Below are positions 7,814 to 13,211 of a DNA stretch of 13,211 bases, piece by piece (position 1 is the first letter of the stretch; each line of letters opens with the position of its first letter). Under the pieces are notes generated by a model. It had not been told where the DNA came from. It saw only the letters and a program-made list of their open reading frames with translations, and searched no databases. Source of the DNA: PHAA01 sp040217755 (GTDB lineage: Bacteria; Bacillota; Syntrophomonadia; Syntrophomonadales; Syntrophomonadaceae); contig JBEHWJ010000059.1 of NCBI GenBank assembly GCA_040217755.1, positions 1-13,211 of the forward strand. The letters run 5' to 3'. The translations under genes were made by a program, and so were the position numbers.

Positions 7814-8768
7814 TAAATTCGAGTTCGAGGCGGCCTACCGGCTGCTGGAGAACAAGCTGGAGGAATTGAAGCAACTCTCCGAAACCCTGAATTGCGATTT
7901 TACCAATGAGATTGCCAATGTCGAGAAAAGAATCAGCCAACTGAAAGCGGAGAGGTACAGGCATCTGACTCCCTGGGAGCAGGTCATCCTTTCCCGTGAC
8001 CTGGAAAGACCGATGACCCGGGACTATATCCGTCTCTTATTCACCGATTTCATCGAGCTGCACGGCGACCGGCTGTATGGCGATGACCCGGCCATTGTGG
8101 GGGGGATTGCGGTCTTTGAAGACCGGGTGATAACCGTCATCGGGCATCAAAAGGGGAAGGATACCCCGGAAAATATCCGGCACAATTTCGGCATGCCGCG
8201 TCCGGAGGGATATCGCAAAGCCTATCGGCTGCTGAAGGAGGCCGAGAAGTTCAAGCGACCGGTGATCACTTTCATAAACACCCCCGGGGCAGATCCCGGC
8301 ATTGGCGCCGAAGAACGGGGCCAGGCCTGGGCCATCTCCCAGTTGCTGCTCTGTCTGAGCGGCCTGCGGGTTCCGGTGGTATCGGTGATAACCGGGGAGG
8401 GAGGCAGCGGTGGGGCTCTGGCCCTGACCATCGCCGACCGTATCATCATGCTGTCCAATGCCGTCTTTTCGGTGGCTTCACCGGAAACCTGTGCATCTAT
8501 CCTGCTGCGGGATGTGAAGAGAGCCGATGAGATGGCCGAAGCACTCAAGCTGAATGCCCCGGCCCTAAAGCGCCTGGGCATAATCGACGCCATAGTCGAT
8601 GAACCGGCCAACGTCAACCTTCTTGAGGCAACCGATTTCGTTGCTGGATTACGGTCCTGTATCACCAAACACCTTGACGAAGTTTGCTCATATCCCCTGG
8701 ACGATCTGATCCGGCAGCGCTATCAAAGGTTGAGGATCATCGGCCAATTCCATGAGCGGCAGCTATAA
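7803..8768 (+). CDS. accA: Acetyl-CoA carboxylase carboxyltransferase subunit alpha (AccA)
   Basis: AccA is the second half of the heterotetrameric carboxyltransferase with AccD. The 321-residue protein has the family's helical N-terminus (about residues 5-50), the domain entry MTRDYIRLLFTDFIELHGDR (71-90), NFGMPRPEGYRKA, PGADPGIGAEERGQA (161-175), and the glycine-rich oxyanion segment GEGGSGGALA (198-207), then SPETCASIL. The ATG has AAGGAGGAAGG just upstream and overlaps accD by 11 nt. It is the last gene of the fatty acid operon and is followed by a strong terminator. The biotin carboxylase (AccC) and biotin carrier (AccB) genes are not in the window and must lie elsewhere for a working enzyme. 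Confidence 0.96.
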   Translation: MANNKFEFEAAYRLLENKLEELKQLSETLNCDFTNEIANVEKRISQLKAERYRHLTPWEQVILSRDLERPMTRDYIRLLFTDFIELHGDRLYGDDPAIVGGIAVFEDRVITVIGHQKGKDTPENIRHNFGMPRPEGYRKAYRLLKEAEKFKRPVITFINTPGADPGIGAEERGQAWAISQLLLCLSGLRVPVVSVITGEGGSGGALALTIADRIIMLSNAVFSVASPETCASILLRDVKRADEMAEALKLNAPALKRLGIIDAIVDEPANVNLLEATDFVAGLRSCITKHLDEVCSYPLDDLIRQRYQRLRIIGQFHERQL

Positions 8769-8790
8769 CTGCCGGAAATAAACAGCAGCG

Positions 8791-8827
8791 GGTTTGGATG
8801 GTCCGGGAACAGTCTTCCGGACAAACC
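8791..8827 (+). other. Imperfect hairpin after accA
   Basis: GGTTTG (8791-8796) and TCCGG (8802-8806) pair with CCGGA (8817-8821) and CAAACC (8822-8827), leaving a 5-nt bulge and a 10-nt loop. There is no U-run directly after it, so it is unlikely to terminate alone. It may stabilise the 3' end of the operon transcript or pause polymerase before the stronger hairpin downstream. Confidence 0.4.
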
Positions 8828-8840
8828 AAATGGAATAAGA

Positions 8841-8875
8841 GGGAGCGCACCAGTGCGGTGTGCTCCCTTTCTTTG
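8841..8875 (+). terminator. Rho-independent terminator of the fatty acid operon
   Basis: A 10-bp stem GGGAGCGCAC (8841-8850) pairs with GTGTGCTCCC (8858-8867), with one G-T wobble and a 7-nt loop. It is followed by TTTCTTT. It lies about 70 nt after the accA stop and just before the sufC promoter, so it separates the two transcription units. Confidence 0.85.
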
Positions 8876-8886
8876 GTGGATAGGCA

Positions 8887-8916
8887 TTGATTAGACTTAT
8901 AAATCCTGGTTATGAT
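8887..8916 (+). promoter_or_regulatory. Candidate promoter of the sufCB-lysR unit
   Basis: TTGATT (8887-8892, 4 of 6 to TTGACA) and TATGAT (8911-8916, 5 of 6 to TATAAT) are spaced 18 nt apart, giving a start near 8922 and a leader of about 30 nt. An ATAA-N7-TTAT inverted repeat (8899-8913) overlaps the spacer and -10 box and has the size of a LysR-type T-N11-A-like site. A further ATAA at 8920-8923 forms a second arm with the same TTAT. Both the promoter and the operator are predictions from a short AT-rich stretch. Confidence 0.45.
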
Positions 8917-8952
8917 AGAATAATACACGAAAAAACGAGGGGTGGCGATTTA

Positions 8953-9702
8953 GTGCTTAAACTTGAAAATATACAGATGCAGGTCGACAATGACAGCGGC
9001 GAGAAAATCGAGATCCTTAAGGAAATAGACTGCCAATTCGAACGGGGCAAGGTCTATGCGGTTACCGGACCCAACGGCGGGGGAAAATCGTCCATAGCCA
9101 AGGTGATAATGGGCATATACAAGCAAAGCCAAGGGCATATCTACCTGGATGGAGAAGAGATCAGCGGTCTGAGTATAAGCGAACGGGCCAAAAAGGGGAT
9201 CGGATACGCATTTCAACAACCACCCCGCTTTAAAGGGTTGACGATTCAAAATGTACTAACCATAGCCGCCCCCCATGCCGACCTGGTGAGAGTCAGAACC
9301 AGCCTGCGCGATGTCGGTCTGTGCCCCGAGGATTACCTGGACCGCGACCTGGGCGCTGGTTTAAGCGGCGGGGAGATCAAAAGGATCGAGATGGCCCAGC
9401 TGTTGCTCCGCAACCCGGTCATAAGCATATTCGATGAACCGGAAGCCGGGGTAGATCTGTGGACCATCCAGAAACTATTGCGACTCATCCTGTCAACTTA
9501 CAAAAATAATCCCGATAAAACTGCGATCGTGATAACCCATAACGAGAAGATCATCCCGGTGTGCGATGAGATCATAGTCATCGACGGGGGCATGATACAG
9601 GCCCAGGGTACCCCGGCGCAGATTTGGAATCTGATCAGGGATGACATCGAATGTAAAGTGCGCAATCAATGCCAGGGGGAAATTAACTATGCAATTAAGT
9701 AA
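8953..9702 (+). CDS. sufC: SufC-like Fe-S cluster assembly ATPase
   Basis: A soluble ABC-type ATPase of 249 residues with no membrane segment, expected to drive Fe-S cluster assembly on its SufB-like partner. Walker A is GPNGGGKS (residues 39-46), the Q-loop is at Gln88/89 (AFQQPPRFKGLT), the signature is GLSGGEIKR (136-144), Walker B is ISIFDEPEAGVD (157-168), and the switch histidine is His196 (VITHN). DEPEAGVDLW after Walker B differs from the ETDSGLD of proteobacterial SufC and resembles archaeal and anaerobe SufC-like proteins. The frame extends back to a TTG at 8887, but that codon lies within the predicted promoter; the GTG at 8953, after GAGGGGTGG, gives the standard start (M)LKLENIQ. 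It overlaps the next gene by 14 nt. With no permease partner, a transporter role is unlikely. Confidence 0.88.
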   Translation: MLKLENIQMQVDNDSGEKIEILKEIDCQFERGKVYAVTGPNGGGKSSIAKVIMGIYKQSQGHIYLDGEEISGLSISERAKKGIGYAFQQPPRFKGLTIQNVLTIAAPHADLVRVRTSLRDVGLCPEDYLDRDLGAGLSGGEIKRIEMAQLLLRNPVISIFDEPEAGVDLWTIQKLLRLILSTYKNNPDKTAIVITHNEKIIPVCDEIIVIDGGMIQAQGTPAQIWNLIRDDIECKVRNQCQGEINYAIK

Positions 9703-10612
9703 GCTGGATATGGATTTGCTGGAGGCAGTAGCCGATCTGAAGGAGGTGCCCCCGGGCGCGCTCAATATCCGTCTGAATGGAACCCCGGTCATCAGGCACT
9801 CTTCTCCGAACATATCAGTAGGGCCAAATCAAGATGGCAGCGGTTTGCTGGTCGAGATCAAGCCCGGGACCCAACACGAGACCGTACATGTCCCGGTGGT
9901 GCTGACCCAGCCGGGACTGCAGGAGAAAGTATACAATACCTTCATCGTCGGAGAAAACGCCGATGCTACCATAATAGCCGGCTGCGGCATCCACAATAGC
10001 AGCCATGCTGAGTCGCGCCATGACGGCATCCACGAGATCATCGTCCGGACCGGAGCCAAGCTGAAGTATACTGAAAAGCATTACGGGGAAGGCGATGAAG
10101 CCGGTAAACGCGTGCTCAATCCCTCCGCGGTAATTACCGTGGAGGAAGGCGCCAGCGCCGAGATGGAGATGGTGCAGATCAAAGGGGTCAATGACACCGT
10201 GCGTTCAACCGTAGCTCATGTTCATGCCCGGGGTAACCTTAAGATTACCGAACGTTTACTGACTCAAGGGGACCAAAAAGCCGAGTCGGACATAACCATC
10301 TACCTGGAGGGTCCCGGAGCATCCGCCCAGGTGCTGTCGAGAGCGGTAGCCCAGGGGGATTCCTACCAACTCTTCAAAGCTGCCCTGGTAGGCAGGGATG
10401 CATGCATGGGCCATGTCGAGTGTGACGCCATACTCATGGACAAGGCCCGGATCCGGTCGGTGCCGGAGATTCAGGCCGAGGATGCCGACGCGGTCCTGAC
10501 GCATGAGGCGGCCATCGGCAAGATCGCCGGGGAACAACTGATAAAACTGATGTCCTTGGGTTTAAGCGAATCGGAAGCGGTGGACACCATATTGGAGGGC
10601 TTTTTGAGATGA
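9689..10612 (+). CDS. sufB: SufB/SufD-like Fe-S cluster scaffold protein (minimal SMS type)
   Basis: A 307-residue protein of the SufB/SufD beta-helix family, much shorter than E. coli SufB (about 495), lacking most of the N-terminal region. The C-terminus aligns well with SufB: HVECDAILM with Cys245, THEAAIGKI with His272-Glu273, then EQLIKLMSLGLSESEAVDTILEGFL. Cys245 and His-Glu correspond to the SufB Cys405 and His433/Glu434 region implicated in cluster formation. A second conspicuous site is GCGIHNSSHAESRHDGIHE (residues 98-116) with Cys99 and four histidines. Because no second SufB/D gene follows, it probably forms a homodimer with two SufC-like subunits. The frame could start at 9641 (16 residues longer), but AGGGGGA 8 nt before the ATG at 9689 favours the shorter form. 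A four-base ATGA overlap joins it to the regulator gene. Confidence 0.85.
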   Translation: MQLSKLDMDLLEAVADLKEVPPGALNIRLNGTPVIRHSSPNISVGPNQDGSGLLVEIKPGTQHETVHVPVVLTQPGLQEKVYNTFIVGENADATIIAGCGIHNSSHAESRHDGIHEIIVRTGAKLKYTEKHYGEGDEAGKRVLNPSAVITVEEGASAEMEMVQIKGVNDTVRSTVAHVHARGNLKITERLLTQGDQKAESDITIYLEGPGASAQVLSRAVAQGDSYQLFKAALVGRDACMGHVECDAILMDKARIRSVPEIQAEDADAVLTHEAAIGKIAGEQLIKLMSLGLSESEAVDTILEGFLR

Positions 10613-11529
10613 ACTTGAATCTGTTCAAGACCTACGTCCGGGTGGTGGAATCCCAAAATTTATCCAAAACCGCCGAAGATTTCGGCATATCCCAGCCAGC
10701 TGTCACCAAACAGATCCAGGGTCTGGAAGATATATTCGGGGTGTTGCTCTTGGAGCGGGCGGGACGCAAATTGAAGCCGACCGAAGCCGGGGAGATACTT
10801 TATAACTATGCCAAAGATATTATAAAAGCGGTGGAGAAGACTGAAAGAGCCATGGAAGAGCTGTCCGACAGCCGCCGGGGGAGCCTGTACCTGGGAGCCA
10901 GTACTATCCCCGGGCAGTACATACTGCCATATCTGATCAAACTGTATAAGGACAAGTTCTCCACTATCAGCATCAGCATGGATATAGCTGATACTGAAAA
11001 GATCTTCAACCGGATCGGGGAACGGGAACTGGACATCGGCATCGTTGGCGGCTGGCTCAACAATCGCAAGGTAGACGGTTTCCCCTGGCTGGAAGATGAA
11101 CTGATGGTGGTGGTACCAGCTAACCATAAACTGGCCGTCTACCAGGAGATCAAATTAAATAGCCTGCTCAATGAGAGATGGATATTCCGTGAAAAAGGGT
11201 CAGGCACCCGCAAAGCGCTCGAAAGCCTGCTGGCGGCCAATGGTCTCTGTAAGGAAGATCTCAATATATACATGGAGGCTGGCAGTACTGAAGCGGTTAT
11301 GGCTATGGTGGAATCAGGCGTGGGCATCTCGGTCGTTTCCCGCTGGGCCATCAAACGCATCGAAATGCGCAACATGAAGGCCATCACTTTGGATGAGGTC
11401 GATGCCAAACGTTTATTTTATGTAATCTTCCCCCGCCAGAAAGTGCGCCGGAAATCGGTCAACAACTTTCTGGAGTATCTCAAATCCTTGAAGAATTCCA
11501 CCGAGGCCATAATAGCGGCCAAGCGGTAA
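10609..11529 (+). CDS. LysR-family transcriptional regulator
   Basis: A 306-residue LysR-type regulator. The N-terminal winged helix-turn-helix covers about residues 1-60 (SKTAEDFGISQPAVTKQIQGLE is the DNA-recognition region), followed by a linker helix and a periplasmic-binding-fold effector domain (about 90-295) opening with GASTIPGQYILPYLI. That GASTIPG opening resembles the CysL/YeiE and selenium-metabolism-associated LysR group, whose ligands are often sulfur or related small anions. The ATG overlaps the scaffold gene stop by 4 nt, so it is made from the same message. This placement, rather than a divergent one, suggests feedback control of the Fe-S unit, perhaps in response to sulfide, cysteine or a precursor. 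The effector is unknown. Confidence 0.9.
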   Translation: MNLNLFKTYVRVVESQNLSKTAEDFGISQPAVTKQIQGLEDIFGVLLLERAGRKLKPTEAGEILYNYAKDIIKAVEKTERAMEELSDSRRGSLYLGASTIPGQYILPYLIKLYKDKFSTISISMDIADTEKIFNRIGERELDIGIVGGWLNNRKVDGFPWLEDELMVVVPANHKLAVYQEIKLNSLLNERWIFREKGSGTRKALESLLAANGLCKEDLNIYMEAGSTEAVMAMVESGVGISVVSRWAIKRIEMRNMKAITLDEVDAKRLFYVIFPRQKVRRKSVNNFLEYLKSLKNSTEAIIAAKR

Positions 11530-11626
11530 TTACGGTGGCCGCCTGCCTGGAATGGCATGAATCCGCAATTTGTAACTCATTTGAAAAATAGGTTATTTAA
11601 CTATTTATTTTTCCATCCTATCTATA

Positions 11627-11632
11627 TATAAT
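11627..11632 (+). promoter_or_regulatory. Candidate -10 element of the pdaD promoter
   Basis: A perfect TATAAT lies in a strongly AT-rich stretch (11580-11640), unusual against the GC-rich surroundings. The best -35 at 17-nt spacing is only TTTATT (11604-11609). A start near 11639 would give a leader of about 33 nt. A weak AT-rich hairpin, AAATAG/CTATTT (11586-11591 with 11601-11606) followed by ATTTTT, may double as the end signal for the lysR transcript. Confidence 0.4.
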
Positions 11633-11671
11633 GATTCCGTTGTGCTGAAATAAGAACTGGAGGTGTTCCAA

Positions 11672-12130
11672 GTGTTGCCCTTACCGAAAAAGTATTTCGT
11701 TACCGCCGCCTCTTCTGAAGGGGAGACATCGCTCACCGCTTTCGATGGAGCTTTACTGAAAGCCCGGGTCGGCAATACCAATCTGCTCAAAGTCAGCAGC
11801 ATCCTGCCCCCGGACTGTGTCTACGATCCTGATCTGACTATCCCTTCCGGATCATTGTTGCCCATCGCATATGGTTATATCACCAGCTCCGAGCCGGGTG
11901 ACATTATTTCCGCCGCGGTGGCGGTTGGTATCAAACATAACTCCTTCGGCGTCATCATGGAATTCTCCGGCAAATGCAGCAAAAGAGAAGCTGAACAACG
12001 GGTGACTCGAATGGTGGAAGAAGCTTTCGAAATGCGGGGCCTGGAGCTGCAGGAAGTGAAAGTAGCCTCTACCGAGCATGTGGTGGAGCACATAGGCTGC
12101 GCTTTCGCCGCTGTGCCGCTGTGGTATTGA
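11672..12130 (+). CDS. pdaD: Pyruvoyl-dependent arginine decarboxylase (PdaD)
   Basis: PdaD decarboxylates arginine to agmatine using a pyruvoyl group made by self-cleavage of the proenzyme, not pyridoxal phosphate. The 152-residue sequence closely follows the archaeal enzyme: SSEGETSLTAFDGALLKA, KVSSILPPD with the Ser42-Ser43 cleavage site (Ser43 becomes the pyruvoyl group), AYGYITSSEPGDIISAAVAVG, IMEFSGKCSKREAEQ with catalytic Glu97, FEMRGLEL, and the terminal GCAFAAVPLWY. The start is set at GTG 11672, 6 nt after GGAGGTG; the in-frame GTG at 11663 abuts that motif and is less likely. speE follows after 97 nt. This points to agmatine as a polyamine precursor, though a role in acid tolerance or arginine use cannot be excluded. 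Confidence 0.93.
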   Translation: MLPLPKKYFVTAASSEGETSLTAFDGALLKARVGNTNLLKVSSILPPDCVYDPDLTIPSGSLLPIAYGYITSSEPGDIISAAVAVGIKHNSFGVIMEFSGKCSKREAEQRVTRMVEEAFEMRGLELQEVKVASTEHVVEHIGCAFAAVPLWY

Positions 12131-12156
12131 TATCTTTCGCCACCCCCCCGTTAATT

Positions 12157-12191
12157 GCTCCGCCATATCACCTGATGGCTCTCAAGGGAGC
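12157..12191 (+). other. Nested inverted repeats between pdaD and speE
   Basis: GCTCC (12157-12161) and GCCAT (12162-12166) pair with ATGGC (12175-12179) and GGAGC (12187-12191), separated by an 8-nt loop and a 7-nt bulge. There is no following T-run, so termination is unlikely. It lies 36 nt upstream of the speE start and could affect message processing or speE translation. Confidence 0.35.
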
Positions 12192-12227
12192 TTATCGGCA
12201 TGAGATTATTATTTAGGAGGAAACCGG

Positions 12228-13064
12228 ATGGATCTTTGGGTTACCGAGTACCAAACCCCCGCTTTAGGGTTTAGCTGCAAGATAAACAGCACCTTGAGGG
12301 TAGAACAGACGCCTTATCAGCATCTGGCGGTGGTAGATACCCAGCAGTTCGGGCGTATGCTGCTGCTGGATGGAATGGTCATGACTACCGATGCCGATGA
12401 GTACGTATATCACGAGATGATAATGAATGTAGCTTTGAATTCCCACCCGGCTCCGGAAAATGTGCTGATAATCGGAGGAGGGGACGGAGGCGCCCTGCGG
12501 GAGGCGGTTCGCCATCCGCTGGTCAAAAAGGCTACCCTGGTGGAGATCGATGCCCGGGTGATAGAGGCGTCCCGGGAATTCTTCCCGCAGTTATCCTGCG
12601 CTTTCGATCACCCTAAGGCGCAGGTTATTGTGGAGGATGGCGTCAAATATGTGCAGGATCACATCGGCGAGTTCGACATCATCGCGGTCGATTCCACCGA
12701 ACCGGTGGGCCCGGCCATCGCCCTGTTCAGTAACGAATTTTACCGGGGCTGTGAAGCGGCTCTCCAGAAGGACGGGATGCTGGTAGTCCAGAGCGAGTCG
12801 CCTTTTTTCAATCGCGACGTCATAGAAATGGCCTATGCCGGTATCAGCCAATATTTCCCGGTGACCAAATTATATCTGGCCAGCATTCCCACCTATCCCA
12901 GCGGATTGTGGAGTTTTACCATCGGGTCGAAAAGCCATGACCCCGAGCGCCCGCTGTCCGCTGACTACGAGCTGAAGTACTACAATCCCGAGGTCCACCG
13001 GGCCGCCTTCATGCTGCCGGGGATGACCAGGGAGATCTTGGCCGGGATAGGCGGCGTCAGGTAA
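12228..13064 (+). CDS. speE: Polyamine aminopropyltransferase (spermidine synthase family)
   Basis: SpeE transfers the aminopropyl group of decarboxylated S-adenosylmethionine to an amine acceptor, classically putrescine to spermidine. The 278-residue protein shows YQHLAVVDTQQFGRMLLLDG (residues 30-49), DADEYVYHEM (55-64), the cofactor loop GGGDGGALRE (83-92), acidic Glu106/Asp108 (VEID), EDGVKYV, and the catalytic-loop DSTEPVGPA with Asp155. Glu158 replaces the second Asp of the DSTDP form, as I recall for Bacillus-type SpeE. IPTYPSGLWSFTIGS is also typical. AGGAGG 7 nt before the ATG fixes the start. Coming after pdaD with no agmatinase gene in the window, its acceptor could be putrescine or agmatine; the sequence does not decide. 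S-adenosylmethionine decarboxylase must be encoded elsewhere. Confidence 0.93.
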   Translation: MDLWVTEYQTPALGFSCKINSTLRVEQTPYQHLAVVDTQQFGRMLLLDGMVMTTDADEYVYHEMIMNVALNSHPAPENVLIIGGGDGGALREAVRHPLVKKATLVEIDARVIEASREFFPQLSCAFDHPKAQVIVEDGVKYVQDHIGEFDIIAVDSTEPVGPAIALFSNEFYRGCEAALQKDGMLVVQSESPFFNRDVIEMAYAGISQYFPVTKLYLASIPTYPSGLWSFTIGSKSHDPERPLSADYELKYYNPEVHRAAFMLPGMTREILAGIGGVR

Positions 13065-13102
13065 GCAAGCCCCAGTCGGCCGGACAAACGATCGCCCTGA
13101 AA

Positions 13103-13152
13103 TGAAAAGCGCTCCAAGCCTTTTTGGGCTCGGTCTGCCGGGATTCTTTTCA
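13103..13152. terminator. Probable bidirectional terminator between convergent genes
   Basis: TGAAAAG (13103-13109) pairs with CTTTTCA (13146-13152), enclosing a second hairpin in which CCAAGCC (13114-13120) pairs imperfectly with GGCTCGG (13127-13133) around a T-rich loop. Both strands carry A/T-rich flanks. It sits between speE (plus) and the rubrerythrin-like gene (minus), where a shared terminator is expected. The pairing is imperfect in the middle. Confidence 0.5.
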
Positions 13153-13166
13153 CTTTAAAATGACTG

Positions 13167-13211
13167 CTAGTAGTTCTCGGCCATCTCTTCGTAATAAGCG
13201 CGGGGATGGGC
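13167..13211 (-). CDS. C-terminal tail of a rubrerythrin-like protein (partial, 5' part outside window)
   Basis: The reverse strand entering from the right edge reads AHPRAYYEEMAENY followed by a TAG stop at 13167-13169. This resembles the extreme C-terminus of rubrerythrins, where the rubredoxin-like domain ends in a CPxCxHPxAYF-type segment and ENY. Rubrerythrin is a non-haem diiron and rubredoxin protein that reduces hydrogen peroxide in the cytoplasm of anaerobes. Only 14 residues are visible, with no iron-binding cysteine in the window, so the call rests on this tail alone; another rubredoxin-domain protein is possible. Confidence 0.6.
   Translation of the reverse strand, partial: AHPRAYYEEMAENY

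Noticed and set aside
8887..8952. N-terminal extension of SufC from the TTG at 8887
   Set aside because: The stretch contains the likely promoter, and the protein from GTG 8953 begins exactly where SufC proteins normally begin.
8953..9702. SufC-like gene as an ABC importer ATPase
   Set aside because: No permease or binding-protein gene is nearby, and the next gene is a clear SufB/D-family protein overlapping it.
11586..11611. Rho-independent terminator after lysR
   Set aside because: The stem is only 6 bp and almost all A-T, so I do not list it as a terminator; it may simply be AT-rich promoter DNA.

Overview
The window looks like chromosome from a strictly anaerobic, fairly GC-rich Firmicute (Clostridia in the broad sense). 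A Syntrophomonas/Moorella/Desulfotomaculum-type lineage is my best guess, but the sequence does not fix it. The basis is the clostridial order fabH-fabK-fabD-fabG-acpP-fabF-fabZ-accD-accA with FabK as the enoyl reductase, strong GGAGG-type ribosome binding sites with many GTG starts and 4-14 nt gene overlaps, a two-gene SufBC-like Fe-S system, a pyruvoyl-dependent arginine decarboxylase, and the end of a rubrerythrin-like gene. No RNA gene, insertion sequence, phage gene or CRISPR array was seen.

Layout. (1) Positions 1-1046, minus strand: the 5' part of a flavin-dependent nitronate monooxygenase/FabK-like oxidoreductase, running off the left edge. (2) 1047-1358: a divergent intergenic region with candidate promoters both ways. 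(3) 1359-8768, plus strand: a nine-gene fatty acid synthesis operon covering malonyl-CoA formation by the carboxyltransferase half of acetyl-CoA carboxylase (AccD, AccA), malonyl transfer (FabD), carrier protein (AcpP), initiation (FabH), elongation (FabF), ketoreduction (FabG), dehydration (FabZ) and enoyl reduction (FabK). AccB and AccC are not in the window. A strong hairpin plus T-rich tract ends the operon near 8870.

(4) 8887-11529: a separate three-gene unit with its own promoter: a SufC-like ATPase, one SufB/SufD-like scaffold protein, and a LysR-family regulator whose start overlaps the scaffold stop by 4 nt. The scaffold and ATPase match the idea of a minimal SUF-like (SMS) system with no SufD, SufS, SufU or SufE gene beside it. 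The regulator is the likely local control element.

(5) 11672-13064: pdaD (self-cleaving pyruvoyl arginine decarboxylase) and speE (aminopropyltransferase). Together they suggest arginine to agmatine and then a polyamine aminopropylation step. The agmatinase and S-adenosylmethionine decarboxylase genes are not here. (6) 13065-13211: a convergent intergenic region with a long imperfect hairpin, then the last 14 codons and stop of a minus-strand rubrerythrin-like gene.

Most of the window is ordinary, well-conserved metabolism. The part most worth attention is the sufCB-lysR unit.
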